Assembly: GCA_028554755.1 (NCBI GenBank)
Contig: JAPTOF010000019.1
Span: 6,644,001-6,708,000, forward strand
Direction: 5' to 3'
Length of the DNA: 64,000 nucleotides
DNA from: Cordia subcordata
Taxonomy: Eukaryota; Streptophyta; Magnoliopsida; Boraginales; Cordiaceae
The number at the start of each line of letters is the position of its first letter. The stretch's first letter is position 1. Made by a program: the position numbers and the translations under genes. Positions 1 to 12,500 of the stretch are shown here, one piece after another. The notes below the pieces were generated by a model. The model was not told the DNA's origin. It was given only the letters and a program-made list of their open reading frames with translations, and made no database searches.

Positions 1-1
1 T

Positions 2-2399
2 GATGCCTATCGTGATCTGCCACGCCTGTTAGAAGAGGTTGATTACGGTCAAAAAGGAATCAATACGCTTCTTTCATTGGAAGAAACTTATGCTGATATT
101 ACTCCAGTTCGTATTTCTAAGAATTCAATCTCTGCTTTTGTGTCAATAATGAGAGGTTGCAATAATATGTGCTCCTTCTGCATTGTTCCTTTCACAAGAG
201 GCAGGGAGCGGTCTCGTCCAGTGGACTCAATTGTTAAAGAAGTGGGAGAGCTTTGGAATGAAGGTGTGAAAGAGGTCACCCTTCTTGGTCAAAATGTGAA
301 TAGCTATAATGATACGTCTGGCTTGGAAAAAGAAGTGGAACCAGGAGCTAACTGGAAACTTAGTGAGGGCTTTTCCACCATGGCCAAGGTGAAGAAAGTA
401 GGTTTACGTTTTTCAGATCTCTTGGATAGACTTGCGAGGGAATTTCCTGAGATGAGGTTCAGATTTACTTCTCCACACCCTAAAGATTTCCCGGATGATT
501 TGTTGTACGTAATGCAAGAGAGATACAATATATGTAACAGCATCCATCTGCCTGCACAATCCGGCAGCAGCACTGTACTTGAGAGGATGCGGCGAGGATA
601 TACCCGAGAAGCATATTTAGAGCTTGTGAAAAAGATACGAACTATAATTCCAGATATGGGAATTAGCAGTGATTTCATCTGTGGTAAGTATCTCTGCAAA
701 CTTTTCCGACTTGTGAGAAAGAATGGTATTTACTTCTACTTCTGTGCTATGGCATGAATTCAGTTGCTGATCTTGTAGCTCTGGCAACATAGTTTCAATT
801 ATAGGGTGGAACGTTTGTCTAGTAGTCCTCGAGTTGTCATCTCGTTACCCAAAAGCTCCTAGCCTGCATTTTCACCCCATGAATGAAACAATTCACTGTG
901 CTATGAAAGTTCAGTTAGCATGTTCTTTTTTACCTATCTATTGCCAAACAAATCAAATTGCAACAGCAAAACAAGTCCGCTTTCTTGAGAGCTTCAAATG
1001 GACTAACTATTGGATGGTTTTCTGGTGCCCAAGGAAACTCTTATGGGGAATCAAGAAGAGATCATTGCAGTTTAATTTGTTTATGTTCCAACTCCCAATA
1101 TTTTAGCTGCATATCAGTTAGTAAACGTCATGCTAACTTTTCGAGTCCAAAACTAGTAGAATTTACATTTGGACATTTCTGACATATGGCTCTAGAAAAC
1201 CTAATATAGACCTATAGTCAAGGTTCATTTATTTTATGAAGCAACATTCCATGCTCTCTTTCATTTTATACCGTTTATTTTATTGCTTATTCAAGACACT
1301 TGGTCCTTAAGTTTAGTAGTCTCCTGGTAATAGAGGATTTTGCTTTTTAGTTATTTTTGTATTCATAACTGTTTGCCATTATCTGTTGTACACAAAGTAT
1401 TTTAGAGTGTGTATAAATACACCTTATGTACTAACAAGACTGATTAATAAAAATTTACAAGAGAAAGTTTATCTTATCTTATCTTTTACCTGGCTTACGT
1501 TTCAAGTAGATTTTTATCCCATGCTACATTGCTCAATTAGGTCTTTCTTCTTTCAAACGGCTTGTAGATTCTGGTATTGTAGTTCCTTTAGTGCTGACAT
1601 GCATCTAAATTTTTATATTCAAATTCACTGCAGTATTTTGTGGCAGAAAAGCGTGATTATATGCCATCTTGGAGAACTTGTGCGTAACAATGTTTATAGA
1701 ATAAGCAAAGAAATTTTTTTTGATTATTCATATCTATGCAGTATTTGATGGAGACATATGTATAGCAAAACTTATAGAAGTTATCTTGGGGCTACTAAGG
1801 CATCAGGCTGCCTATAAATCATAGTTAACATTATTGGCATTTACCGAGCAATATGAATCCTAATTCTGCTTATAATGATCCATTCTGCAGGTTTCTGTGG
1901 AGAAACAGAGGAGGACCATACAGATACGTTAAGCCTTGTGAAGGCTGTTGGTTATGATATGGCATACATGTTCGCATACAGTATGAGGGAGAAAACCCAT
2001 GCTCACAGAAATTATGTTGATGATGTTCCTGATGAAGTAAAGCAGAGGAGATTGACAGAGCTTATAGAAGCTTTTCGGGAGAGTACAGGTCAGCACTATG
2101 ACTCACAAATCGGCACTGTTCAACTTGTCCTAGTTGAAGGGCCGAATAAGAGAGCCCCCAACACAGAGCTCATTGGCAAGAGTGATAGGGGCCATAGGGT
2201 ATCATTCACAAATTTGCCAATTCCAGATAAAGTGAATAATGATGGGAAGCGGAATCCTAAAGTTGGTGATTTTGTAGAAGTTCATATATCGAAGTCCACA
2301 AGGGCCTCTCTCTCTGGAGAAGCTCTGGCTATTACTAAATTGAGTTCATTTTACAGCATCATGCATGAAAAAGCTGTTGTGGGCGCAAACAGAACTTGA
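2..2399 (+). CDS. CDK5RAP1: CDK5RAP1/MiaB-type tRNA methylthiotransferase, 3' part (5' end outside window)
   Basis: Radical-SAM methylthiotransferase predicted to convert N6-isopentenyladenosine in tRNA to its 2-methylthio form; plant and animal members act in organelles. The window opens in mid-exon: the frame is open from base 2, so the first ATG (77) is internal. Exons are 2-683 and 1891-2399 (TGA), joined across a GT-AG intron that splits a Gly codon and restores the family motif [14 protein letters not shown]. The radical-SAM cluster motif CNNMCSFC is followed by the usual RGRERSRP. The second exon ends in a TRAM-like RNA-binding domain (from about [13 protein letters not shown] to the stop). 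The N-terminal MTTase domain and any targeting peptide lie outside the window. Animal CDK5RAP1 and this protein share the family's eukaryotic C-terminus; a MiaB relative such as CDKAL1 is less likely because the [10 protein letters not shown] stretch is of MiaB/CDK5RAP1 type. Confidence 0.93.
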
Positions 2400-3106
2400 G
2401 CTGTTTTAAGGATCCTAATCATACTTCTTTGTTTCTGAATCAATTTATTTAGTTGACTATGCACATGTTTCCCAATCTGCACCAATCCTGTCTGCTTGGG
2501 TCAGACAGTGGTCTAGCTGAAGCTCTTGCCCTTAAAGAGATTGAACTTAAAGCTCAGCATCAGGTCTGCGTGTATTAAAAAGTCCCTCTACTTCACTATA
2601 AATCATGTAATACCACAGCCCTATCTGCTGCAGCCCGCTGGGCATTTGCGGTGTGTGGCTGGACAGCATCCTAATTTCCTTCAATTAGGTACAAGTATGT
2701 AACTTACATTTTGAGCACCATCCTTTTACAAATTCTTAGAGCCTCTTACGAGTTCCTGGAACTTGAAGTAAGCTCTTTATAACTTTTAAACTCGTACATC
2801 ACCATGCTCTTATTACTTATGGATTCTTGGTTCTCTTTCTTGTGCATTGAAAATTGATCGAGAACCTTGTCTATAATGAAACGTGTCGAAAATATAAAGC
2901 AAATTGAGTATAGCTTCAAAAATGGCTAACATATTTTGGTGAAGCAACAATGTCAAAGCTTGGTACACTTACGACGATTATAGCAAAAATTTACTGAAAT
3001 GATTTGAACAGTTTGTCACTACTAACATTAACGTTATGTTGGGGATCCCAATTCTTTGGGGGCTAGTGGATGCATCTGCAGCTTCTATGATTGAGTGGCC
3101 ATAACA
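2400..3106. other. 3' flank of the methylthiotransferase, no gene seen
   Basis: AT-rich sequence after the TGA. It probably includes the 3' UTR, but no clear polyadenylation signal can be singled out. No ORF with recognisable homology on either strand. Confidence 0.5.
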
Positions 3107-3535
3107 TTTATCTGAGTTTCAAGAGAGTTGGCGCCTTGATTTATTGTTGCATGTAAATGTTTACAGGGTGGTTTCTATCACTATTGGCAACGTGAAGAAA
3201 GGGACATGGTTCACGGGAGACATTTTATAGAAAGAAGAATAAAAAGAGATCAAATAGTTCCTCTCAATTTTATTGCTGGGCCAAGTTTGTACCTTGTCGT
3301 TCTGAGCTTGGTAACGTCGCCTTAAATAATGGGTATGATTTGTGCCCACAGAGGAATGAATATATTTTATTTTATTCCTAAGTCTATTATTAATTTTTTT
3401 TATTTATTTATGAAAAGTACTACCTCTCAAATAGGATTCCATTGAATCTATGTGATGTAGTAATATGGCTTTATTCATGCTCCAAACCCATCAAAATCCA
3501 ATATTTGTAATGAAGTTTTGGACTTAAAATTTTTT

Positions 3536-4304
3536 AGGGTAAACTGCAGGAACCGTTTTGTAGTTTGTTATAAGTGTGTGTTTAACCCCTGAAATAAAAA
3601 AATCGGCTAGTTACCCCCCCCTACTTCTAAAAAATGAAGTACACATGCCCATTTTTTTTAACTCTTCAAACCTAGGGGTTCATGGTGTATTTATGGCAAC
3701 CACAAGGGGGTACAACGCACTTATGACAAACCATAGGGAGGTTCGACAATATCTGCCCTATTTAATTGGAAACGTGAAGTAATTAATAATTAGTTAATTA
3801 ATTAATAATTAATTGATTAATAATTTAATAATTGATTAATTAATTAATCAAATAATTTAAAATTAAAATTAATTTAATTAATAAGACGATGGTTGTGCGA
3901 TTGTGATGATAGTAGAGGTTAATTTCTTTTTTTAATTTTCATTTTCCAGCGACAAAAAATATTTACTTGTAATAAACATGTTTGTAGTATAGTTGGTTAA
4001 AATTTACATATTTTAAACTAAACTCAAGTGTTCAAATCTTTTTTCTTGCAAATGTTTTTTCAAAACAAAAAAGGAAGGACATTTTTTTTTTTTTACCAAA
4101 ATCAAGTTTAACAACACAAAAACTAAGCCCAGTCGCAGGTCCGATGTTACACCACACGTCCGGTAAAATCTAACAAAAAAAGTGATGGAGGGGATAATGT
4201 GTTTCACTTTTGGAAAGTACAAAGGAGTAATTAGCTAATTTTTAAATCACAGAAAGTAAACGCACACTTATAACAAACTACAAGGGGTTCTGTGTAATTT
4301 ACCG
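3536..4304. mobile_element. Non-autonomous TIR DNA transposon, family 1 copy a
   Basis: 769-bp element with terminal inverted repeats of about 45 bp: left end AGGGTAAACTGCAGGAACC; right end, reverse-complemented, CGGTAAATTACACAGAACC; then a shared TGTAGTTTGTTATAAGTGTG core. It is flanked by the 8-bp direct repeat AATTTTTT (3528-3535 and 4305-4312). Copy 2 of the surrounding block has only one such site (near 19128), so the unoccupied target is visible. It has no transposase ORF. An 8-bp target duplication suggests hAT mobilisation. A second copy lies at 59447-60236 in the same orientation. Confidence 0.8.
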
Positions 4305-5214
4305 AATTTTTTGTCACAAAGTCACCACTGGACCTACTTTCCCTAACTCTCGTGGGCATAAAGAGTTGCAAGAGGTGTAAAAGCTGAATACTTAAAAGTG
4401 CTAGAGATTATAAAAATAATTATTTGTAAATAGAGGTGGTTTGAGGTTCCATGTTTCTACTTTTAATTTCTAGTACATAAAGACAGTTAGATTTACAGAA
4501 ATGCACATAGATGAGGATGTGGAAGAAAAGAAGAATAATTTACATAAAATGTGAGGCTCAAACAACACTTCATACCAAACTAATGCATGTTGGGCCTCGC
4601 ACCTTTAAAATACCATGGGATGATTTGCTATGAAAATTGCTAGAGAAAGAACGAAAATTCCGTATCTGACCCTCTTTTTCTTCTCTTCCTTTGTGGCCCT
4701 TTTTTTCCCCTTATTTTGTTTTTTTGGGGGGTCAGAACCCTCTCTTTATTCTCTTCCCTTTCCTTTCTTTCCTTTTTTTCTCTTTTTCTTGTTCTTCTTA
4801 GGGTGGTGGAGGGATGACCCCACCCCAACCCCACTAACTGAAAATTTTAAGAGCTTGAATAAGATTACATAAAGATTCTAAATACAAGTGTCAGTTTCTC
4901 TTAATTTATCGTATTTGATTCTAATTTAGAGTCGATGTCAAATATTTGATTTATATGCATGTTTATAACTTAGATGTTTATTGATTCATTGGCCTCAATT
5001 CAAATATTTTAGCATCTATAACCCTGTGAAGGAACTCCATGCCAACTTGGCTACTAAAGGGACCTTGTATTATGGTCCCTCACAAGGTATTCTTTCATTA
5101 AGCATCATGTTCCCTTATGTATTAATTAAAAAGAAAAAGAAAAAAGCAAATAGCTCAGTAGCAGAATGCGCGTGAATAGTACACGCTACTGTTCACACGC
5201 TAATGTTCACGCAC

Positions 5215-5339
5215 AATAAATGTTTATTCATTATCCTACAACTATTTATTTACTAACTGTTTGTTCATTACAGCACAACTATTTGTTCACTGACTTTTAA
5301 ATATAATGCATGTATGTGTGTGTATATATGTGTGTGTAT

Positions 5340-5375
<36 letters not shown>

Positions 5376-5650
5376 CAAATATTTGTTCATTACACCAAAA
5401 TTATTTGTTCACTACTCCACAACTATTTGTTCACTAATTAATTGTTCATTACCTACAACTATTTGTTTACTAACTTTCATATATAAATCAAATATTTGTT
5501 TATTACGCTACAATTATTTGTCTACTACCTCACAACTATTTGTTTACAGAATATTTCTTCATTACCCCACAAATATTTGTTCACTAACTTTCATATCTAC
5601 ATCAAATATTTGTTCATTATCCCACAATTATTTGTTCACTATTCTCACGC
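5215..5650. repeat. Higher-order minisatellite, about 22-bp units within about 112-bp repeats
   Basis: Degenerate tandem units of the form TATTTGTTCAYTACCCCACAAC repeat throughout. They are grouped into a larger period: each larger unit starts CAAATATTTGTT (5377, 5488, 5601) and ends with TAACTTTCATAT plus a short AT tail. The ORFs crossing it are by-products of the repeat. Confidence 0.75.
5349..5375. repeat. TA microsatellite
   Basis: Uninterrupted TA dinucleotide run preceded by a TGTG/TATG-rich stretch from 5310. Confidence 0.9.
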
Positions 5651-6218
5651 ATACAGACACAAAACACAAGCACGTCTGCATACTTGAAGGACAAAGTCAG
5701 CTCTAATAGCGGATTGATCTTGGAGCGTCCAAATATCGCTTGGGAGGTACAGTTAAAGTCATGATGAGGAGAGGAAGAGTTTGGTAGTTGTAGCATGGCA
5801 AGATGATGCTGGAATTTTCACCAGCATGAGGAAGAAGATGATGGGCTTTAATGGTTAATCAACACCTAGATGATTTTCTTGGACATAGTGCATATCATTA
5901 CAATCATCAAAGGAAGGCAAATTTTATGGTGATATTTATTTATTGTGAGATGACCAATGGTATCAGCAATGAAACAAAGAAGAAAATAATAAAAGAAGAG
6001 AAAAGTGAGGAGAGAAAAGAACGAAGAGAAAGAAAGGAGAGGAGAGAGATACGTATACTGCTACTGAGCTATTTTTTTTCTTTTTCTTTTTTTAATATGA
6101 AGGAGTATGATGCTCCACAAGGACACTATGGTGAGAGACCATATTATAATTTGTTGCTGCTAGGAGGTCAAAATCCTAGGAAGAACAGGAAGCAAATGTT
6201 TATCTCTATTCATGATAT

Positions 6219-6447
6219 AGGGCCTGTTTGAATTGACTTTTTTTTAGGAAAAAACACTTTTTTTCTTGAAAAAGTTACATTAAATTTGCAATAACTATTT
6301 GATTTGGCTTCCAAAAAAGCTGAAACTCTGAAAAAAGCTCAAATACAACTTTTTTTAAAAGCCAAAATTTTCAACTTCTCAAAAAAAGCTATTTTTCAAA
6401 AGCTATTTAAAAAAATGCTTTTAAAAAAAACCAATCCAAACGAGCCC
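6219..6447. mobile_element. Small hAT-like MITE, family 2 copy a
   Basis: About 229 bp with AT-rich terminal inverted repeats: left GGGCCTGTTTGAATTGACTT; right, reverse-complemented, GGGCTCGTTTGGATTGGTTT. Copy 2 of the duplicated block lacks it (empty site near 21060, CATAATTGTATTC). Flanks CATGATAT and CATAATTG could be a decayed 8-bp target duplication. Relatives in this window: 13666-13890, 15264-15408, 15841-16049, 58466-58682, 60761-60970. Confidence 0.7.
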
Positions 6448-6485
6448 ATAATTGTATTCGTATTGGGCTACAGCATCCCAAACAA

Positions 6486-7876
6486 TTAATGACTAAATCT
6501 AATGTAGGTTGATCCCCACGGAAAATGGTTGATACCCCACTAAGCACTAAGCATGATGGTCCTGATCCCCTCAATAAATGGCAAATACCTGCTATACCTG
6601 AAAAGATAAAGATCATACAATTAATGGATCTCCTACATGAAATCACGAGGAATAGCTAGAATCCTGCTATTCAAATGTAAATCAAGGTTTCAATACTCTA
6701 AAAAGGGAGCTAATGTAACTATAACGCAAAGCTGAATCCCTATAAGAGCATATCATAGCAATGGTGATACACACGATCTCTGGGACTATCTTCACCTTAG
6801 ACTCATTACACCTATCACTGGTACTCATGACAAAAAGGGACTACATTGGTTTGGCGTAATCTTAATTGTAAGAACCTCCTAGAATCTACACCTGCCAAGT
6901 CTTTTCTTCTTGCATATTTCCTCTTCTCTCCTATCACCTGTAAGTCTTGCATCATCTCTCTTCTTCTTTCCGATGCAAACCTCACAACAACCTTGTGTCT
7001 ATTACGCTTTTTTTTCATTTTTGAAGCATTCAGCATAGTGTTTGCAAAAGACTTTGTCCCGGCGTTTAAACTTGTGTTGGTTGATCTTTCGTGTGTTTTT
7101 CTAGTTAAACCGGAAAATATTCTAGGACAATGTTAACAGGGAAGAGGAATGCTATCCCTCAGTTCTTGGATTGTCTTCTTCTTCATGCCACAAGACACGG
7201 TTAAGGGACATACAAGCACCGTGTGTTTCTTCGCAATACTTGGGCTCATGTTAATGGTTTTGTATGTCGTGCATTTGAGGGTTAATGTTAGTGGTTTTAT
7301 ATGTTGTGCATTTAACAAAATGAAGCCAAGGAAGTTTGGTTCAAAGAAGTTTGTTTTTCGGCTTCGGGAGACCAGGTTATGCAAAAGAGTTAGCAAACGA
7401 AAAGTGAAAATTCTTTGGGCTGGCACCAAAGAGCATACGGTTGATACCCATAAACGATTATGGTTCGATGCTCTTTCCATAAGTGCTAAATGACCATTAT
7501 GCTTGTAACAGGGAATAACCAGTAAATTCGCATGTTTCTTGCCCAAAATCACGAACGGAAGCTGAAATCTTATTGTTAACGCTCCTGAAAAAGAAACAAG
7601 GTAACTGTGGTGCAAGGTTGAAGCCAATAAAAGAATGCAATAGCATTGATAGCATGGATACGAGTTAGGTTTAAAGCTAAAGGAGACTCAATTAAATCTA
7701 ATCTTAAGTTATGGCCCATCAATCTAACATCACACTAAGCAGGTTAAGCATTTAGAGCTCAAAATCATACATGTTCATAAGTAGACATTCATGAAAACTC
7801 ATAGACAAGCTTAGATGAAGTCATAAATGCATTTCATAATCAACTTATGTGGATAATAATGCATGCTTCATAGATT
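6486..7876. other. Intergenic sequence, no recognised gene
   Basis: No recognisable protein on either strand. It contains short direct repeats (for example a degenerate 35-bp pair near 7252-7315) and a 164-codon minus-strand ORF (7133-7627) without family hallmarks. The part next to the CYP59 pseudogene (about 7640-7876) looks like repeat-derived AT-rich sequence. Confidence 0.4.
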
Positions 7877-7927
7877 TAAGCGATACATCCGGAGGTGAAG
7901 CATAGTAAGATAGGCAGAGGCACACTT
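7877..7927 (+). pseudogene. CYP59 processed pseudogene, left fragment
   Basis: Reads IHPEVKHSKIGRGTL in one frame, matching the cyclophilin-domain stretch of plant CYP59/PPIL4 just before the catalytic MASAGENLNAS region. The reading continues across the copia insertion: the TSD CACTT at 7923-7927 supplies the last bases, and the protein resumes after 12948. A few codons before 7877 may also belong but are too decayed to align. The rest of the N-terminal cyclophilin domain is missing or unrecognisable. Confidence 0.75.
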
Positions 7928-8203
7928 TGTTAGTGAATATAAGTCCAGCTACATTAGTAACAGCTCAGCTATATTAGTAGCAGCTTAAGTGTAGTTGATG
8001 AGCTGTCAAGTGGAGTTGCATTAGCTAATGTTAAGAAGTCAAGTTAGTTATTAGAGTGGACTTAGTAAATCTATGGCAGTTATAGAGTGGAAGTATCATT
8101 TGTACATGTATAAATAGCTATATCATTGATAGATTAATGAGAGAGTTCATTTGCTAAAAAATATCTTTTACAAGATGAATTGTTTTCTCTCTGAAATTCA
8201 ACA
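7928..8203 (+). repeat. 5' LTR of the copia element
   Basis: 276 bp, TG...CA ends. Counted by eye, it differs from the 3' LTR at 7 positions (about 97.5% identity), 6 of them transitions. A TATA-like TATAAATAG lies near 8110, expected upstream of the R region. Confidence 0.95.
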
Positions 8204-8440
8204 TGGTATCAAGAGCCTGGTGAAAATCCTGTGATTTTTTTTCTGAATACACATCGATTTCGAGTTTTCAAGTGTTGCGATCATCTCTCTCGGAGTTTTG
8301 GAGCAGTTTCAAGGCAAATACTTCTGCTCGATCACTTCTCCAATCCAGGTGTTGAAGTTCTTATTCATCTTCTTCATCTTTTTCATCATTCTTGTTTGAA
8401 TCTTCATCTTACCTTGATCATTATCTTCACGACTTGATCC

Positions 8441-9563
8441 ATGGATAACACTACTGATCCAGTTTTACCTTCTGGTCTTAATCGATTGTTACAACATTTT
8501 CCATCTTATGTAACAATCAAACTTGATAATCACAATTATTTGCTGTGGAAGACTCAATTTCAATCTGTTCTGAAAGCAAATAGACTTCTTGATCATATGA
8601 CTAGCTTATCACCTTGTCCAGATCCTCAAGAAACACATCCTGATGGGACCATAACTATTAATCCTAGCTATACTTTGTGGCAAACGATTGATCAACACAT
8701 AAAATCTTGCTTTTATGCTTCACTTTCACCTACTATTCTGTCACGTGTATCACCTCAACACAACTCCAGAAATTTGGAAAGCCATAGAGCTACGTTTCAA
8801 ATCTAGTAGTCGGTCTCACATTCATCAGCTTAAAATTAGGCTCTCAAATCTTACAAAAGGCACTAAAACTGTTCAGCAATATCTTGACGAAATTAAAGGT
8901 ATTACTGATAGTTTAGTTGCCATTGATGAATCTGTTTCAGAGGAAGATTTAGTATTCTACTTATTGAAAGGACTACCACCTGCGTATGATTCTTTAAAGG
9001 CATCTGTTAGATGCAGAGACACTACTATTACTGTTTCTGCTCTTGGAAGTCTTCTGCTAGATGAAGAGCTCAATCTCTCTTTCTCTAATACAGTTACTGT
9101 TACTGAGTCTTCATCTTCATCTTCAGAAGTTCAGACTGCTCTTTATTCAACTCAAGTACCATCCAGAGGCAGGGGTAGAGGTCAGTATAATGCATATAGA
9201 GATGGTAGAGGAAGAGGACAAGGTCGAGCTACTTCAACCAACACTTCTCAGCAGTCTCAAACTCAAACATCTATGCCTAGGCAATCTCCATCTCTCTTTT
9301 GTCAAATCTGTGGCAAACCTAATCATAATGCTCTTCAATGCTCCCACAAGCTAGATACTACTAACTACTATTATGTGAAGCCTGACAACAAAGCAATGAC
9401 TGCTCAAGCTGCACCTGCACAATCCACTTCAAACACCTGGTATCTGGATACTAAAGCAACTAGTCATGTTACCAACAATGCCAAGAATCTGCAGCAAGCT
9501 CAATCCTATCAAGGATCAGAGACAGTTACAGTAGGCAATGGTACAAATCTTCAAATCACATAA
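8441..9563 (+). pseudogene. Broken copia gag and start of protease
   Basis: Gag-like reading begins at ATG 8441 (MDNTTDPVLPSGLNRLL) and covers the UBN2/retrotran_gag region. A frameshift near 8740-8800 moves the homology to another frame, where it continues through an arginine-glycine-rich stretch and a CX2CX4HX4C zinc knuckle (CQICGKPNHNALQC). The protease active site reads DTKATSH where copia elements have D-T/S-G-A, so the catalytic Gly is replaced by Lys. An in-frame TAA at 9561 then ends the reading. The element cannot make an intact polyprotein. Confidence 0.92.
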
Positions 9564-12500
9564 ACTGGTTCTGGTATACTTCATACCTCTTCAGCATCTT
9601 TTCATATTTCCAATATCTTGTTTGTTCCTTCCATATCTTCAAATCTTATCTCTGTCTATCAGCTTACAAGAGATAACAATTGCACTGCTGTTTTCAATGC
9701 TCAGAGGGTGACTATCCTGGACAATACTTCCAATTTGGTGATGTTCCAGGGCCCCTGTAAGCAAGATATCTATCCTTTTCCTACTGACACTTCAGGCTTA
9801 GTTTCTCCATCTTCATTGTCTTCAAAAGATTCTTCAACTGCTCACTGTTATCTCACCACATCTACAATTCCTTCTGATGATAAAATTTGGCATCTCAGGC
9901 TTGGACACCCTGCAAGAAATGCTTCTATTACTATAGCTTTTATTTTGAATAAGCAGCTTAAGCACTTTACTGAGCATTGTGTAGATTGTGCAGTGGTCAA
10001 ATCTCATAAACAACCCTTTACTCTTTCTAGTTTTAAAACTGCTAATCCTTTTCAGCTAGTTCATTCAGATGTATGGGGGCCTGCACATATAGATTCTTAT
10101 AAACAGTACAAGTTTTATATCATATTTCTGGATGACTTTTTTGGTTATTCTTGGATTTATCCTCTTAAACAAAAGTCAGAAGCCTATGATGCATTTGTTA
10201 GTTTTTCTGCAATGATAAAGACACAGTTTTAAACAAACATCAAAGTCTTAAGGACTGATAATGGTGGGGAATACACTAGTCATAAATTTGGTTTGTATCT
10301 GCAAAATCCTGGTATCATTCATCAAACTACATGTCCACACACATCTGAACAAAATGGCAAAGTTGAAAGAAAGCATCAACATCTCATTGAAACCACTCTT
10401 TCACTACTCAGTCACAGCAAATTGCCTTCTAGGTTTTGGTTGGAAGCATTAGCAACTGCTTTTTATCTTATAAATAGATTGCCCTCACCCACATTTCAAA
10501 ATCAATCACCATTTTCAATCTTGTTTCATACACAACCAGATTACCATGCTTTAAGAGTGTTTGGCTGCTTATGCTTTCCTTGGTTAAAACCTTATACAGC
10601 TCATAAGCTTGAAAATAGATCCAAGCCATGTATTTTTCTAGGTTATTCCTCCACTACAAAAGGGTATAAGTGTATAGACATTGAGACAGGAAGACTTTAC
10701 ATGTCCAGGCATGTCAAATTCTTTGAAACATGTTTTCCATATCATAATACTTCTAACAATGCATCATCATTGTCTGTTGATCATTTTCCTCCCACATTCA
10801 TTCTGTGCAGGCAAGAATCTCCTTCTAATTCTATAACATCTCCAGAAGGAAATCTTCAAGCACCTTCTATAACTTCAAATACATCCTATTCACATACTAA
10901 TCCTGTTATTCAGCTTCATAACATGGGTTCCTCTCCAGCATCCACATCATCTTCTTCATCTATTTCTACTTATAATGATTGTCCTGTTGTAAGTCCATCA
11001 TCAAACTCCTCTTTATCTAATTCTCTTATTCCTCATAATTCCAACATTCATCCAATGCAAACAAGATCTAAAACAGGTCATCTTCCACCACCCTATCATA
11101 GGCTTCATAACACAGTTCTATTGCCTACTGCTACTGAACCTAGTTCGTATAAGGAAGCCTGCAGATTTTCTTGTTGGAAACAAGCTATGCATGAGGAATA
11201 TACTGCCTTAATAAAGCAGAATACATGGAAATTAGTTTCTCTTCCACAGGATAGGACTCCAATGGGCTGCAAATGGGTTTATAGAATTAAAAGGAATGCA
11301 GATAGGAGTATATCCAGATATAAAGCAAGATTAGTAGCCAAACGTTTTCATCAGGTACATGGAATTGATTATATGGAGACTTTTAGTCCAGTTGTTAAGC
11401 ACCAAACAATAAGGACTGTTCTTACTTTGGCTCTGCATTATGGTTGGTCACTTCGTCAACTAGATGTTTCCAATGCTTTCCTTCATGGAGATTTAGAGGA
11501 AAATGTCTATATGGTTCAGCCTCCAGGTTTTGAGGATCCTTAAAATCCTAATATGGTCTGCAAGTTACAAAAATCATTATATGGTCTAAAACAAGCTCCA
11601 AGAGCTTGGTTTTCTAAGTTCTCACAGTTCTTACTAACTCAAGGTTTTCACAACACTGCTGCTGATTCTTCCTTGTTCATCCACAAGACAGAACAATTTA
11701 CTTTGATTCTCTTGGTCTATGTGGATGATATCATCCTCACAGGTAGTAGCAATGCAGTTATGTCTACATTTATCAAGACTATGCAGCAAGCCTTTTCTAT
11801 GAAATACCTAGGAAAATTATCTTATTTCTTAGGAATTGAGGTTCAACAAGTTTCTGCAGGATTACTTCTTCATCAAACAAAGTATGCAAGGACAAACTTT
11901 GCAAAGCAGGCATGACTGATTGCAAGCCATCCACAACACCTGTAGTTTCTAAAGGCAAAAAGACAGAGGACTCTCCACTTTTTGCAGATCCTACACATTA
12001 TAAGAGTTTGGCTGGAGCACTTCAATATATTATAATCACAAAGCCAGAGCTTCAGTATGCTGTTAGCTCTTTATGTGAGAAAATGCATAATCCTACAGTG
12101 GTTCATTATGCTGATCTCAAAAGGGTTTTAAGATATATCAAAGGGACATTGAATCAAGGTCTTCTTTTTACTGCAGCTCTCTTCAACTTCATGCTTACTC
12201 AGACAGTGATTGGGCAAATGATCCTTTGGATATGAAGTCTACTACAGGGTTTTGTATTTTTCTAGGATCTAACTTGATCTCTTGGAGTTCAAAGAAACAG
12301 CCTACAGTTGCCAGAAGTTCTACTAAAGCTGAGTATAGAGCTATGGCTCAAACTGCAGCTGAAATAACTTGGCTCACCTATCTTTTACAGGCTCTTTCTA
12401 TTCCAATTACTACTCCAACATTGGCCTGTGATAATGTTTCAGCAATTGCTTTGGCTTCAAATCCTGTGTTTCATAATCGAACCAAGCACATAGCTATAGA

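Larger units (their letters stand above)
5057..6153. mobile_element. Candidate MULE-like non-autonomous element carrying a minisatellite
   Basis: Insertion relative to copy 2 of the duplicated block (empty site near 21005-21015). Its ends are inverted and imperfect: the left contains TATTATGGTCCCTCAC, the right (reverse complement) contains TAATATGGTCTCTCAC. The flanks TGGCTACTA (5048-5056) and TTGCTGCTA (6154-6162) look like a decayed 9-bp target duplication, the Mutator-type length. The interior holds a TA microsatellite, a higher-order minisatellite (5215-5650) and a purine-rich tract (about 5985-6050). No transposase is seen. Exact ends are uncertain by several bases. Confidence 0.55.
3107..6485. 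repeat. Duplicated intergenic block, copy 1
   Basis: Non-coding block that aligns by eye, in pieces and in order, with 15070-21065. Landmarks shared with copy 2 are a stretch around 3107-3230 (ATTTATCTGAGTTTCAAGAG), one around 3265-3535 (TTTATTGCTGGGCCAAGTTT), one around 4313-4920 (GAGGTGTAAAAGYTGAATAC), and one around 6157-6215 (CTGCTAGGAGGTCAAAATCC). Three insertions present here (3536-4304, 5057-6153, 6219-6447) are missing from copy 2. No coding content seen. Confidence 0.75.

Noticed and set aside
77..757. First ATG as the true start of the methylthiotransferase
   Set aside because: The frame is open back to base 2 with family-like residues ([19 protein letters not shown]), and the 3' end past 683 is intron.
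4630..4872. ORFs over the pyrimidine-rich tract
   Set aside because: Low-complexity Phe/Leu/Pro or Lys/Glu translation of a CT-rich sequence.
5215..5650. CRISPR-like array
   Set aside because: Units are contiguous and degenerate without unique spacers, in a plant nuclear sequence; it is a minisatellite.
7133..7627. 164-codon minus-strand ORF
   Set aside because: No recognisable domain, no splice partners, overlaps an equally long plus-strand ORF; probably chance.
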